Shown here piece after piece: positions 26,838-36,192 of a DNA stretch of 64,000 nucleotides. The stretch's first letter is position 1, and each line of letters begins with the position of its first letter. This stretch comes from Bacillus rubiinfantis (GTDB lineage Bacteria; Bacillota; Bacilli; Bacillales; Cytobacillaceae). Where the stretch lies: positions 62,001 through 126,000 of the forward strand of contig CCFE01000031.1 of assembly GCA_000752035.1 (NCBI GenBank), read 5' to 3'. Under the pieces are notes generated by a model. The model did no database searches and was not told the DNA's origin. It saw only the letters and a program-made list of their open reading frames with translations. The position numbers and the translations under genes were made by a program.

Positions 26838-27689
26838 TCACACCCCCAGAAACTGCGGACGAAAGTAAATACTAACCTCTAGCAGTTCCATATTGACTGA
26901 AGCATCGTATCGTAGTGTATTAAGACCTGCCGCGAGTTGAAAGAACACCGAATTGGTATCCAACAGTGAAAAAGCATTTGTAATCGTTGACCCATCAATC
27001 TGGACCACACGCTTACCAGCGAAGTGGGTATATACGCGAAGTTCATCCCCAGCGCTCATTGTAGTGAGAAGTCGGATATATTCTCCCGTGTCTATGTTTA
27101 ATAGTTCAGGGTTCGACACAGTACCTAAGGCTCGGAATACAATCTCACATCCACAAGATACATCCCCGATATTTTCCACTGTAATGATTTGGCTAGGTTG
27201 ACGCATTCCGAACTCCATGCCACTCATAGGAATTTCCAATTCAAACTCAAATAGCGGTATCCATGATGCCAGTTCCTCTCGCACCTCATTTAATGTCTCG
27301 AAGAAAGGGGATGGGCAGAGTAGACTGACAAAGAAGTTTGGTATTCGTTGCCGATTAGAAACACTAAAACCTGCCTCCTCCACCACGCAGGATATCTGTC
27401 GGTCACGGTATTGAAGGGTCCCTAGTAGCTTTGGGCTGAATATTTGAAGGAATCGTTGTCTCCTTTTAAAGGCTTCATCGGGAGTATCAGCAACAACCGT
27501 ACCTTCAATCGTTATGTTTCGCATATCTAGTGTGGAGGAAATATAAAAAGCGCCATCCTGATCCGGCGCCTTGAAAGTGTTGACGGTTTGACGAATATTT
27601 CCAGTACCGTCTACCCTCGTAAGAAAGTACGGTCGGCTTTGCTTAAGCGTAATACTCTCTCCATCTCTATTGGTGTATGTTAGCTCCAT
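26838..27689 (-). CDS. Distal tail protein (Dit family)
   Basis: A 283-residue structural protein of the siphovirus tail/Dit family: an N-terminal hub domain (APDQDGAFYISSTLDMRNITIEG, then RRQRFLQIFSPK) and a C-terminal galectin-like domain with WIPLFEFELEIP and PSQIITVENIGDVS. It connects the tail tube to the baseplate. The ATG at 27689 has AAAGGAGGTACGGAA upstream and lies inside the end of the tape measure gene, a usual overlap in tail operons. Confidence 0.85.
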   Translation of the reverse strand: MELTYTNRDGESITLKQSRPYFLTRVDGTGNIRQTVNTFKAPDQDGAFYISSTLDMRNITIEGTVVADTPDEAFKRRQRFLQIFSPKLLGTLQYRDRQISCVVEEAGFSVSNRQRIPNFFVSLLCPSPFFETLNEVREELASWIPLFEFELEIPMSGMEFGMRQPSQIITVENIGDVSCGCEIVFRALGTVSNPELLNIDTGEYIRLLTTMSAGDELRVYTHFAGKRVVQIDGSTITNAFSLLDTNSVFFQLAAGLNTLRYDASVNMELLEVSIYFRPQFLGV

Positions 27690-27702
27690 TTCCGTACCTC
27701 CT

Positions 27703-30123
27703 TTACAATTCAAGTGCCAGTTTACGGGATAGGTTCTTAAACTCCCGTGCTAATTCTTTTTCTGATAGAGCTTTAGGTGTCACAACTGAAATATTTTGAG
27801 TGATACTTGAACCCGTGGCATTACCTTGTCCAGATACACCTCTGTAATTAAAATCAAAGCTGGTTGGTACTGCATTTTGCATATCCCTTGAAACTGCTGT
27901 CATTGCATCCTCAAAACCTACACCGATACCTTCACCCATGTTGTGGCCAATTCCAGCAAATAGAGTTGAAGGGGAGCGGATACCGAAGAAGTCTTTAATC
28001 CTTGAAACAACATTTCCGAAAAACCCGGATATTTTACCCCATAACCATGCACCTGCGTCTGATATACCCTTCCACAACCCTTTAATCAAATTGCCGCCCA
28101 CTTGTGCCATTTGACCGATATAGCCAGTAAAGGCCCTAACCAGTCCAGAGATAATCTGCGGTACGGCTTTTACGATCTCCACGATTATCCTTGGCAGATT
28201 TGCAATCAGTGCCACAAACAGTTGTACACCCGCTAAGATAATCTTATCGATGTTACCAATAATGGCATTGACCAGCGAGCTAACAATCTTGGGAATAGCA
28301 CCTACAACAGTAGTAATAATCTGTGGCAATGCCTGTATGAGTGATATTAGAAGCCGGATACCTGCATCAATAATCAAAGGAATCGACCCAATAACAGCAC
28401 TGATGATACTATCGATAATTTGCGGAATTGCTTCCACAACTGCTGTAATAATGGTAGGCAAAGCTGTGACCAATGATGTCAATAATTGAATACCCGCATC
28501 AATAATCTGTGGAATAGATGCAATGATAAAATCCACTATTGCTTTGATGATGACCGGTAAGGCAGAAGTAAGCTGAGGTATTGCCTCTACCAATCCCTGT
28601 GCTAATCCTATAATCAACTGCAAAGCGGCATCTAAAATGAGTGGTAGGTTATCCATCAATCCTTGGACAATCTGCATTACAGCAGAAACCGCGGCAGGGA
28701 TGAGTTGTGGTAACGCTATTCCGATCCCATCCACAAGTGCTGTTACTAGTTCGATTGCTGCATTTATCAGCAGTGGAAGGTTATCAATTAATGCACCGAC
28801 AATCGTCATTAGAGCACTTACCGCAGCTGGAATAAGTTCGGGTAAAAGGCTCAAAATTGTTTCCAGTACTTGCGTGAATATATTTGTAACTAATTCAAGA
28901 AGCATTGGAAGCAAGTCTGCAACCGCTGCTAATACTGCGCCCGTCGCTGTTGGTAATGCGGCTACGATATTTTCCAAGACCGGTACGATATTAGTTACAA
29001 CTGCCTCGAAAGCCTCCACAAGATTCTCAGTCAGATTTGTCATGTCGGCATTAGCATTGCCGAGTCCGGCTGTAAATGAACCAAGTGCAGCCTGTAGCAA
29101 ACCAATAGAACCAGAAATCGTCTGGGTTGATTCTTTTGCAAAGTTACCTGCATACTGCTCCGTGTTCTCAAAGAACATTTGCATTGCAACTTCGGCTTTT
29201 TCCGCTTGTGTTGCAGTATTCCAAGTGAAATCCAGACCCTTTGCGAGAGCGTAGGCTTCAATGTTTGTAGCGTTCATCGCTACACCCAAGTTATCCATCA
29301 TATCAAAGTTACCCTTTGCCGCCCCAGTGACTGCCTCTAATGCCGAGGACATATCAATACCCATAACCGATGCCATGTCTGCTGCACGTTGCATGGCCTT
29401 TTCAGTTAGCTCAAGACTTCTCTGTTGCTGTATACCAGAGCCTTGGAACAATGCACCCATTTTGTTGGCGGTCGCAAGATACTCACTTTGAGAGACACCG
29501 AGATTTTTATAGGCTTCTTCACCGGTTTTTTGAATCGATGCAGCGTATGCACCGAAAACCGCTTCTGATCCGCCTAGGTTTTGCTCCAATTCTCCGAACT
29601 GAGTAACTACCTCTTTACCTAACTTAATAGCCGCGGCTCCAGCGGCAACGGCAACTGCGCCCATTGCCACACCAATGCCCTTGAGTACACCGCCAAGCTT
29701 TTCGAACCTGCCTCCTGCATCCTCTGCACTTTTACCGGAATCCTCTAACTCTTCACCGAGATTATCCGCTTCAATTGTGGACTCTTCAAGTTCACGCTCC
29801 ATAAGGTTCAGTTCTGCCTGAGCCCTATTTAATTGTATCTGCCAGTTTTGGGTGCGGCGGTCATTTTCACCGAAAGAGGAGGAGGCATTATCAAGGGCAG
29901 CCTTAAGGGTAGAAATCTTTTCTTTCTGTGCGTCAATTTCTTTATTCAAAACGGCATTACGAGCGGTAACTGACTGAATGGATTTATCGTTTTTATCAAA
30001 CTGACTCGTTACAAGGGCCATTTCACTACCTAGTACCTTAAATGATTGATTGATTTCGGAGAGCGCCTTCTTAAATTCTCGCTCACCCTCGACACCTATT
30101 TTTAATCCAAAATTGTCCGCCAC
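27703..30123 (-). CDS. Phage tail tape measure protein
   Basis: An 806-residue protein that sets tail length. Residues about 20-130 form a coiled coil (NKEIDAQKEKISTLKAALD, then LNRAQAELNLMERELEES). A Gly/Ala-rich segment and the conserved tape-measure domain (AEKAEVAMQMFFENTEQYAG, TISGSIGLLQAALG) follow. The centre holds about eight tandem hydrophobic repeats of 30-45 residues of the type ALPQIITTVVGAIPKIV. The end is FFGIRSPSTLFAGIGHNMG, a common tape measure signature. It starts at GTG with GGAGGTGAAGG, straight after the frameshifted chaperone. Confidence 0.93.
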   Translation of the reverse strand: MADNFGLKIGVEGEREFKKALSEINQSFKVLGSEMALVTSQFDKNDKSIQSVTARNAVLNKEIDAQKEKISTLKAALDNASSSFGENDRRTQNWQIQLNRAQAELNLMERELEESTIEADNLGEELEDSGKSAEDAGGRFEKLGGVLKGIGVAMGAVAVAAGAAAIKLGKEVVTQFGELEQNLGGSEAVFGAYAASIQKTGEEAYKNLGVSQSEYLATANKMGALFQGSGIQQQRSLELTEKAMQRAADMASVMGIDMSSALEAVTGAAKGNFDMMDNLGVAMNATNIEAYALAKGLDFTWNTATQAEKAEVAMQMFFENTEQYAGNFAKESTQTISGSIGLLQAALGSFTAGLGNANADMTNLTENLVEAFEAVVTNIVPVLENIVAALPTATGAVLAAVADLLPMLLELVTNIFTQVLETILSLLPELIPAAVSALMTIVGALIDNLPLLINAAIELVTALVDGIGIALPQLIPAAVSAVMQIVQGLMDNLPLILDAALQLIIGLAQGLVEAIPQLTSALPVIIKAIVDFIIASIPQIIDAGIQLLTSLVTALPTIITAVVEAIPQIIDSIISAVIGSIPLIIDAGIRLLISLIQALPQIITTVVGAIPKIVSSLVNAIIGNIDKIILAGVQLFVALIANLPRIIVEIVKAVPQIISGLVRAFTGYIGQMAQVGGNLIKGLWKGISDAGAWLWGKISGFFGNVVSRIKDFFGIRSPSTLFAGIGHNMGEGIGVGFEDAMTAVSRDMQNAVPTSFDFNYRGVSGQGNATGSSITQNISVVTPKALSEKELAREFKNLSRKLALEL

Positions 30124-30137
30124 CCCTTCACCTCCTC

Positions 30138-30347
30138 CTATATGCCTGGTGGGATAATATCGTCAATTGTTCGAGTTTTCTTTGGTTTTTCAATACCATG
30201 CCATTGCTTGTGGCAAGTCCATAAATCAAAAAACAGTCCAATTGGCAGAAGCCAGAATTCCTCTGCTTCCATGCCCATCTGAACTGTTCCATAATAAAGA
30301 AGCCGGGTAAAGACCTCAGCGTCCGTTACCCGACTTCCACGTTTTTT
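30138..30347 (-). CDS. gpT-like extension of the tail assembly chaperone (-1 frame)
   Basis: No start codon of its own. From the A_AAA_AAC heptamer the -1 frame reads 67 more residues to TAG, including VFTRLLYYGTVQMGMEAEEF and IGLFFDLWTC, then IDDIIPPGI. This gives a chaperone of about 191 residues beside the 128-residue short form, the G/GT arrangement of many siphoviruses. Its stop lies just before the tape measure start, as expected. Confidence 0.85.
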   Translation of the reverse strand, partial: KKRGSRVTDAEVFTRLLYYGTVQMGMEAEEFWLLPIGLFFDLWTCHKQWHGIEKPKKTRTIDDIIPPGI

Positions 30348-30712
30348 GGAATTTCCTCCTCACTTTCCACATTTCTCTTTGTACCTTTGAACATCGCCTC
30401 GGTTATTGCAGTTTTATATGCCGCTAAGTCAAGCGGTGAAGTAAGAAGCTCCACTTCTTCCTCTGTAAGCAATTCTTCTGGCGCGTTCTTATTCTTAAGA
30501 TTACGAATCAAAATGGACTGGTTTGCAAGCAGCGTGATTAACCAAACAATCTCATCTAGTGCCATCTCAAAGTTTTCCGATTTCATCAGCTTTTCTCCAA
30601 GGTTTTCAAGGCCACCGTAACGACCGGCAATGGCCTTTGTTGCACGTGTAGTTAAAATCAGTTCATATTCTTTGTCACCTATGTTGATAGCGGCACTTCT
30701 CTCATTATCCAT
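30326..30712 (-). CDS. Tail assembly chaperone, short form (gpG-like)
   Basis: A 128-residue protein, helical and acidic towards the end (LTTRATKAIAGRYGGLENLG, then LDLAAYKTAITEAMFKG). It lies in the canonical place between major tail protein and tape measure gene. The short form ends six codons past a slippery heptamer; a fraction of ribosomes should continue into the -1 frame to make the long form. The long form is believed to keep the tape measure protein soluble during tail assembly. Confidence 0.85.
   Translation of the reverse strand: MDNERSAAINIGDKEYELILTTRATKAIAGRYGGLENLGEKLMKSENFEMALDEIVWLITLLANQSILIRNLKNKNAPEELLTEEEVELLTSPLDLAAYKTAITEAMFKGTKRNVESEEEIPKNVEVG
30341..30347 (-). promoter_or_regulatory. 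-1 programmed frameshift site A_AAA_AAC
   Basis: Zero-frame codons CCA AAA AAC form the strongest kind of slippery heptamer, six codons before the short-form stop. The -1 frame stays open for 67 codons with gpT-like content. Confidence 0.85.
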
Positions 30713-30723
30713 GATTTCTCCTC

Positions 30724-31314
30724 CTATGGTTCAGGTGTATATACAGGTTCATAGACCTCTGTGAACCAGCCTGTTATGGTGGTCGATGAAACACCAGGAT
30801 CACCTTCTGTAACTTCCGCTTTCCATGGGTGCTTGCCCAATCCATCCAGCTTATTCCTGCGCATAACGGTTCCTTCAATGGTGGGTGTAGAAAAGGTAAT
30901 AGAATCAGCCTTTGTCTGCAAGTTGGTTGCTGGTAGTCCAAACTTAACGCGATACAACCAAAAATAGCGGTATGTTCCATTAGCTCTTTGCGCACGAAAC
31001 CCAACTGCAACGGGTGTACCCACGTTTTCACTGGCTGAGATTAATACTCCGTTGTCATCTGTAGAAGCACCAGTTAAATCCGCTGCGACTGTCGGACCAA
31101 TGTCGTCTACACCGAGAGTGAGAGTACCACTGTTAAAATCTTTCACAACCTCAGCCGCACCGTCGTCAGCATATAGAATTGCTTCCACCAGTTCTACCGA
31201 AAGTTCAGCAGTGATGGCTTTTGCCAGCACAGAAGGTTGGGCATATGTTTCCTCACCATTAGCGTCCTCGGTTATTTTTGAATAGTACAGTCTATCAAGA
31301 CCGATCGTTGCCAT
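30724..31314 (-). CDS. Major tail protein (phi13-type)
   Basis: A 196-residue tail tube protein. IGLDRLYYSKITEDANGEETY, and later YRYFWLYRVKFGLP plus STPTIEGTVMRR, match the phi13-type major tail protein pattern. The order head completion proteins, this gene, chaperones, tape measure is canonical. It polymerises into the tail tube around the tape measure. Strongly beta, without Cys. Confidence 0.85.
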   Translation of the reverse strand: MATIGLDRLYYSKITEDANGEETYAQPSVLAKAITAELSVELVEAILYADDGAAEVVKDFNSGTLTLGVDDIGPTVAADLTGASTDDNGVLISASENVGTPVAVGFRAQRANGTYRYFWLYRVKFGLPATNLQTKADSITFSTPTIEGTVMRRNKLDGLGKHPWKAEVTEGDPGVSSTTITGWFTEVYEPVYTPEP

Positions 31315-31317
31315 GTG

Positions 31318-31659
31318 TTATTCCTCCAATCTATAGTTTTTCGCCACATCGATGGCGTAATGATGATATCCAGTATCATCCTCGTGACCGATATATCTTC
31401 GTTCGGTCAAAGTAAAATCTGCATTTATTAAAGCCGTTGTGAGCTGTCTTTTCCGCTCTAGGTAGTTATTTTTTGAGAACAGTGATATCCTCGCTTCCTG
31501 CACATCAAAGCTTGGACGGTTATCCGCATGAACTTCAAAAATATCCGAAAGAGGGAGAATCACGGCATACTCATCTGGTGCCAAACCTGAAAAAACCCCG
31601 GTTTCCACGGGGAGCGGTATAGCGGTCACAAGTGTATTCAATTCCTCTAAGATATTCAT
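31318..31659 (-). CDS. Tail completion / tail terminator protein
   Basis: 113 residues beginning MNILEELNTLVTAIPLPVETG, with later ERKRQLTTALINADFTLTERR and YHHYAIDVAKNY, features of small tail terminator proteins that cap the tube and join it to the head. Assignment rests mainly on size and position between the gp10-like protein and major tail protein. The start at 31659 overlaps the preceding gene by 4 bp, which supports it over the upstream in-frame start at 31707. Confidence 0.65.
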   Translation of the reverse strand: MNILEELNTLVTAIPLPVETGVFSGLAPDEYAVILPLSDIFEVHADNRPSFDVQEARISLFSKNNYLERKRQLTTALINADFTLTERRYIGHEDDTGYHHYAIDVAKNYRLEE

Positions 31660-32087
31660 ATCTTCTCGATTTCCTCCTCCAGCTTGGCGACCATTGCATT
31701 GATGCAAGGTTTCCTAGATGCATTCCTCGCAGGCTTTAGGAAGGGTTTTGCAGGCTGACCATGTTTGCCATATTCGATAATGCTGGCAAGTTTAGCATTG
31801 CTCTCACCATCAGAGCGAGGCTCAGCAAAGCCAACTTTTACATTGAAATTGCCGTTTCTATCTTGCTTTGCACCAGAAAGGCCCAGTGAAGATAACAACT
31901 CGCCAGTGCTCTTGGATGGATATTTCGTGCCCTTGCCAACCACCTTACTTAGATTTCCTTTGACTTTATCCAGCACCACTTCACCGCCAACTTCCAAAAC
32001 CTTAGGAAGAATCACATCGGTCTGGTCAGCTAATCGGGATACCTTTAAAAGGAATTCTTCTGGCATCTTTATATTCGCTTTTGCCAT
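31656..32087 (-). CDS. HK97 gp10-like phage protein
   Basis: A 143-residue head-tail joining protein. The pattern with VLEVGGEVVLDKVKGNL, GELLSSLGLS, and KLASIIEYGKHGQPAKPFLKP (in two parts) is that of the HK97 gp10 family. The start at 32087 has GAGGTGATGG upstream. It lies between the head closure protein and tail terminator, as in HK97-type operons. Confidence 0.82.
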   Translation of the reverse strand: MAKANIKMPEEFLLKVSRLADQTDVILPKVLEVGGEVVLDKVKGNLSKVVGKGTKYPSKSTGELLSSLGLSGAKQDRNGNFNVKVGFAEPRSDGESNAKLASIIEYGKHGQPAKPFLKPARNASRKPCINAMVAKLEEEIEKI

Positions 32088-32092
32088 ATCCA

Positions 32093-32428
32093 TCACCTCA
32101 CAGTTGGTTCTAGCTTTTCGGCTAAAACCTCGACATACATCCCTCGGTTTCTTACATCCTCAACACTTAAAATCTGATATCTGCCATCATCACAGACGAT
32201 AACCATTTCATTGGTCACCTTAAGTCCATAAATTTTCCTAAACCGAAACAAGGAAGTTGCAGATGAAAATGATGCCATATTCGTCCACTGCTCACTGCCA
32301 TGACGATCTTCCTTGTAAGCAAGTACACTAGCGAGTATGTTGTCACCTTTTGTAGCGAAACCTTCCTCATCCTTTATTGGTACCGTGCTAATGATATCGA
32401 TGAAGGTATTCATCTTTCCAAAGCTCAT
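32093..32428 (-). CDS. Phage head closure protein (head-tail adaptor)
   Basis: 111 residues. DIISTVPIKDEEGFATKGD, then SLFRFRKIYGLKVTNEMVI and YQILSVEDVRNRGMYVEV, show the small beta-barrel head-tail adaptor pattern. It stops DNA leaking from the filled head. ATG 32428 follows a GGGGTG site; an in-frame start at 32452 is upstream but less likely. Confidence 0.8.
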   Translation of the reverse strand: MSFGKMNTFIDIISTVPIKDEEGFATKGDNILASVLAYKEDRHGSEQWTNMASFSSATSLFRFRKIYGLKVTNEMVIVCDDGRYQILSVEDVRNRGMYVEVLAEKLEPTVR

Positions 32429-32429
32429 G

Positions 32430-32750
32430 CTAAACACCCCACTCACGGTCAAGTCGCAATAGTAAGTTCACCGTGTTCCATACTTGTTGCCCCGCCTGTA
32501 CGCTATCAGCAAAGAAACCTGCCGTCGAGCCATCTCTACTTTCATAGAAATGACTCGATAACATAATCACTGCTTGTTCTGTTGTTGGAGGCATAGCATG
32601 GGTTTCATAATAGTCTTCAGGAACGTGCTGATAGCTCTGTGCATAGGAGACTGCTGCAGTGATAAATCCAATGAGGAGAGCATCATCCTGATCATGTGCT
32701 AAAATTAAGTTCGCTTTAACTTTAGGCAAGAGATTATCTGCCACTGCCAT
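32430..32750 (-). CDS. Head-tail connector protein (gp6-like)
   Basis: A 106-residue helical protein. DQDDALLIGFITAAVSYAQSY and EQAVIMLSSHFYESRDGS match the gp6-like connector adaptor family that binds beneath the portal ring. The end WNTVNLLLRLDREWGV overlaps the next reading frame closely. Canonical position after the capsid genes. Confidence 0.8.
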   Translation of the reverse strand: MAVADNLLPKVKANLILAHDQDDALLIGFITAAVSYAQSYQHVPEDYYETHAMPPTTEQAVIMLSSHFYESRDGSTAGFFADSVQAGQQVWNTVNLLLRLDREWGV

Positions 32751-32776
32751 ACCACCAACCTCCTTTACATTCCACC

Positions 32777-32989
32777 TTAGTCAGCCTCCATAAGCCCCGC
32801 TGCTTTTAGTTTGGCCAGCAGGGCATTGAAGTCCGTAACTAGACCAGCAACATCGGTGGCGGTGCTGTCTGCCTGGTTTTCAGCAACAGGAAGCCCCGTA
32901 ACCGAGGCCCCTTCTTTAATTTCTAAAACACCGCCGATGACAGTTTTTTCTCCGCCTTGTTCGGTATAATTCTTCGTGTTATAACTCAT
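32777..32989 (-). CDS. Small head-fibre-like / minor capsid protein
   Basis: 70 residues starting MSYNTKNYTEQGGEKTVIGG, followed by LEIKEGASVTGLP and a C-terminal VTDFNALLAKLKAAGLM. This pattern recurs as a small protein after the major capsid gene in Gram-positive phages and is usually labelled head fibre-like. Function is not proven. Ribosome binding site GGAGGTGCC precedes the ATG. Confidence 0.65.
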   Translation of the reverse strand: MSYNTKNYTEQGGEKTVIGGVLEIKEGASVTGLPVAENQADSTATDVAGLVTDFNALLAKLKAAGLMEAD

Positions 32990-33001
32990 AAGGCACCTCC
33001 G

Positions 33002-34195
33002 TTAGGCTTTCTGTTGGAGTACCTTAACGGCCTCCGGTAAGATAAGCTTTCCATCAACTCGTTGAGTCGCAATAAATCCTACTTGACCTGTAACAGCATA
33101 GAGTTCATTTAATCGTTTGAATACTCGTCCTTGACGGTCTGCCACCCAGTAATAACTAAAATCACCGAATACCACAGTCTTTGCACCTGCTTCAATAGTA
33201 GGTACATAGGATGAGGTGTACAGCGGACGGTTAAGAATAGTATCAGGTGTTCCCGCTTGGATGGAAGGTTGCCATAGGTACTGGCCATTACCGTCTTTTA
33301 ATTTACGGATAGCTTTTATAGTGGCATCATTCATTACGAATACTGCCTTATTACGATAAGGTGCTTTCAAGCTGTAGAATAAATCTAAAACCTCATCCAA
33401 AGTAATGGCAGTGGCACTTGCCGCAGTAACACCAACTTGACCGCCGCCTGTGGCATTTAAAATCCCTGTTGGCTTACCTGTGCCATCACCTACAAAGAAG
33501 GCTTCCTCCTCCTTGTTACCAATGCGACGGGCAAATTCTCTTGTGATGTAGCTTTCGAGATTAAACACGGAATCGTTTAGTAGCTCCTCAGAGACTTTAA
33601 TCATTGTCGCTAGTTTATAGGCCCCGATGGATACTTGACCGAAGCTGTCATCACTTTCTGGGATAGCTCCTTCTTCATCTATCCAGCTTGCTGTACCTTT
33701 GCTTGCAACAACAGGAATCTTACGGTCACCAGAAGATGTAGTGATCACATTAGCCAATCTACGGAAAATATTTTCTTCCTCTAGAGCTTCTACTAGAGTA
33801 CGTTCAAACTCATCTGGCACAAGGAATCCGCCTTCAGAATCAGTGCCAATCTTTAGAGCGTTTCTTACTTCATAGCTAACATTGTCACGCATCGCATTCC
33901 AGAAAGCTCTTTTGTATTCAGCACTTGCACGACCGGTCTTTTCCTCTCCAGTTCTAGTAGGTTCGTTCGTAATTGGGTTACTGGTTGCTTTCGACAGTTC
34001 CAAGTCGATAGATGCTTGGCGTTCTAAACGTTCAATTTCCTTACCAAGAGCCACCACATCGGCTTCCATTTTTTCATAGGTTGTCGTGTCCTCAGCGGAT
34101 AACAGTCCATCACCGCCACGTTTTGAATCAAGGAATGCCTTTGCTGCGTCCCATGCTTTAGCGCGTTTCTCGCGCAATTCGAGAATTTTACTCAT
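33002..34195 (-). CDS. HK97-fold major capsid protein
   Basis: A 397-residue capsid precursor. Residues about 1-100 are a charged coiled-coil delta/scaffold domain (EKRAKAWDAAKAFLDSKRG) likely removed by the ClpP-like protease. The mature HK97 fold starts near SAEYKRAFWNAMRD, with GGFLVPDEFERTLVEALEE, GDRKIPVVASKGTASWIDE and EEAFFVGDGTGKPTGIL as conserved marks, ending GFIATQRVDGKLILPEAVKV. It follows the protease gene with the usual spacing. Confidence 0.93.
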   Translation of the reverse strand: MSKILELREKRAKAWDAAKAFLDSKRGGDGLLSAEDTTTYEKMEADVVALGKEIERLERQASIDLELSKATSNPITNEPTRTGEEKTGRASAEYKRAFWNAMRDNVSYEVRNALKIGTDSEGGFLVPDEFERTLVEALEEENIFRRLANVITTSSGDRKIPVVASKGTASWIDEEGAIPESDDSFGQVSIGAYKLATMIKVSEELLNDSVFNLESYITREFARRIGNKEEEAFFVGDGTGKPTGILNATGGGQVGVTAASATAITLDEVLDLFYSLKAPYRNKAVFVMNDATIKAIRKLKDGNGQYLWQPSIQAGTPDTILNRPLYTSSYVPTIEAGAKTVVFGDFSYYWVADRQGRVFKRLNELYAVTGQVGFIATQRVDGKLILPEAVKVLQQKA

Positions 34196-34214
34196 TGTTA
34201 TTTCCTCCTTTAAA

Positions 34215-34904
34215 TTAGTGCGAAATTAAAGAAAGCCGCTTATCCAGCGACTCAATGGGTGTACCTGTTTTCTGTTTTGGTTGTTTTGGCAGTTTGCTGA
34301 TAAGCGAGTTAGTAACCGCCATCCTGCTAAAGATAAGACTATCCGTCAAATCTGGTGTTTCACTTTCCATGAACATGATCTTGTCTGCAAAACCAAGTTC
34401 AATGGCTTTATTTGCATTCATCCATGATTCTGCATCCATCAGATGGGAGAGTTTTGTTCGGGAAAGACCCGTTTTTAACTCATAGGCATTAATAATACTT
34501 TCCTTAACCTCATCTAATAGTGCTTTTGCTCGTAGCATTTCCTCACTGTCACCGATAGCAATAGTTGACGGGTTATGAATCATAAGCATGGAAACCGGGG
34601 ACATATATACATCTCCACCTGCCATTGCAATAACGGATGCCGCACTTGCCGCAAGCCCATCAATCTTTACATTGACTTTTCCGGTATACTCCATCAGCAT
34701 GTTATAAATCTGAGCTGCTGCAAACACATCACCACCAGGGGAATTAATCCACACCGTAATATCGCCGGTGTCTGCCAGCAATTCATCTTTAAACATCTTA
34801 GGTGTGACCTCATCGCCCCACCAGGTTTCTTCGGATATCACTCCATTTAAATAGAGGGTACGTTCTTCATCAGAATCTCGCACCCAGTTCCAGAACTTCC
34901 TCAT
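34215..34904 (-). CDS. ClpP-like head maturation protease
   Basis: A 229-residue serine protease of the ClpP fold that cleaves the capsid scaffold. Catalytic Ser lies in GLAASAASVIAMAGG, His in MLMIHNPSTIA, and Asp probably in HLMDAESWMNA. The start lies directly at the end of the portal gene. Position between portal and capsid genes is the classic order. Confidence 0.92.
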   Translation of the reverse strand: MRKFWNWVRDSDEERTLYLNGVISEETWWGDEVTPKMFKDELLADTGDITVWINSPGGDVFAAAQIYNMLMEYTGKVNVKIDGLAASAASVIAMAGGDVYMSPVSMLMIHNPSTIAIGDSEEMLRAKALLDEVKESIINAYELKTGLSRTKLSHLMDAESWMNANKAIELGFADKIMFMESETPDLTDSLIFSRMAVTNSLISKLPKQPKQKTGTPIESLDKRLSLISH

Positions 34905-36149
34905 TTACTGACCTCCTTCGGTTTTGGCAAACGCACCTGCGTCAGCCAGTTTTGTCATATTTCCGTTAACCAGATATAAATCGCCGCCTTCCTCAGCCGG
35001 TATTCGGTTCATATCTTCCAGTTCACGGATATCGTTGGCTGACATCCAGCCATTTTGACGACCTGTAGCGTAGCCATTCATACGACTTTGGTAATCACCA
35101 CGAAGCAGACCGTCCAAATTGAACTTGATAAACAGTGAAGCTTTCTCAGAAGGCAAAATAAGCGATTGCTGGAGACTTTGTTCCCATCGCACCACCCACG
35201 GATCGAGGGTGTATTTTACAAACTCCAAAGACTGCTGCTCAATATTAGAAAAACTGGATTTCTCAAGATCACCTACCATATGGGGCGGCACACGGAAAAT
35301 TCTCGCAATCTCATTAATTTGGAATTTCCGTGTTTCAAGAAATTGCGCCTGTTCCGGCGGGATACCAATGGCTTGAAACTTCATGCCCTCTTCCAACACA
35401 GCAATTTTGTGAGCATTGCCTGTGCCTTGGTAGGCACTATTCCAACTATCCTTGACCCTCTGTATATCTTTGATTACTCCTGGGTGTTCCAACACACCCC
35501 CAGGATTAGCACCATTGGCAAAGAATGCTGCACCGTACTCTTCAGTAGCAAGTGACATACCGATTGCATTTTTCGCCATAGCGATTGGGCTATAGCCAAT
35601 GAGTCCATCAAAACCTAAGCCGGGTATGTGTAGAACTTCATCTTTACGGAGTGTGACATAGCCACCTTTTGGGTTTAGGCCACTTTCATCGGTATCACGA
35701 TAGTAGGTATAGACCAGTTCTCCGTTTGTAGCTCGACTAACTTCCATCTTGTTGGGAAGTAGGGGATAAAGTGCCACTGCCTGCCCACGACCGTTTCTGA
35801 CCACCTGTGCATAGGCATTGCCCCAAAGCAAAAGATGACTCATCAGTGTTTCTCGAAACACGAATGAAGTCATCTCTGGATTTGGTTCATCATGAAGAAG
35901 GTAATACAGCGGGTGGAACGGAATCTTTTCTTTACCTCCATCAGAACGATATCTATATACATGAAGTGGCAGTCCTGCAATCGCTTCAGCTAGTATCCTT
36001 ACGCAGGCATACACTGCTGTTGCCTGCATTGCAGTACGCTCATTAACCGTTTTGCCAGACGACGTACCGCCAAACAGAAAGGAAAATGCACTGCCCACAC
36101 GGTTTTGCGGTTTGTCCCTTGACCGAAACAGTCCTTTTATTAAATTCAT
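34905..36149 (-). CDS. Phage portal protein (HK97 type)
   Basis: A 414-residue portal subunit, through which DNA enters the head. Marks: AVYACVRILAEAIAGLPLHV, YYLLHDEPNPEMTSFVFRE, LLWGNAYAQVVRNGRGQ, and EIARIFRVPPHMVGDLEKSS. The start at 36149 has CGGAGG eight bases upstream; in-frame starts just upstream would overlap that site. Immediately downstream of terL. Confidence 0.93.
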   Translation of the reverse strand: MNLIKGLFRSRDKPQNRVGSAFSFLFGGTSSGKTVNERTAMQATAVYACVRILAEAIAGLPLHVYRYRSDGGKEKIPFHPLYYLLHDEPNPEMTSFVFRETLMSHLLLWGNAYAQVVRNGRGQAVALYPLLPNKMEVSRATNGELVYTYYRDTDESGLNPKGGYVTLRKDEVLHIPGLGFDGLIGYSPIAMAKNAIGMSLATEEYGAAFFANGANPGGVLEHPGVIKDIQRVKDSWNSAYQGTGNAHKIAVLEEGMKFQAIGIPPEQAQFLETRKFQINEIARIFRVPPHMVGDLEKSSFSNIEQQSLEFVKYTLDPWVVRWEQSLQQSLILPSEKASLFIKFNLDGLLRGDYQSRMNGYATGRQNGWMSANDIRELEDMNRIPAEEGGDLYLVNGNMTKLADAGAFAKTEGGQ

Positions 36150-36192
36150 AGGCATCACCTCCGAATATAAACATTGTGCTAACCATTAAGGT

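Noticed and set aside
28200..28900. Repetitive plus-strand frames opposite the tape measure gene
   Set aside because: They mirror the hydrophobic tape measure repeats on the other strand.
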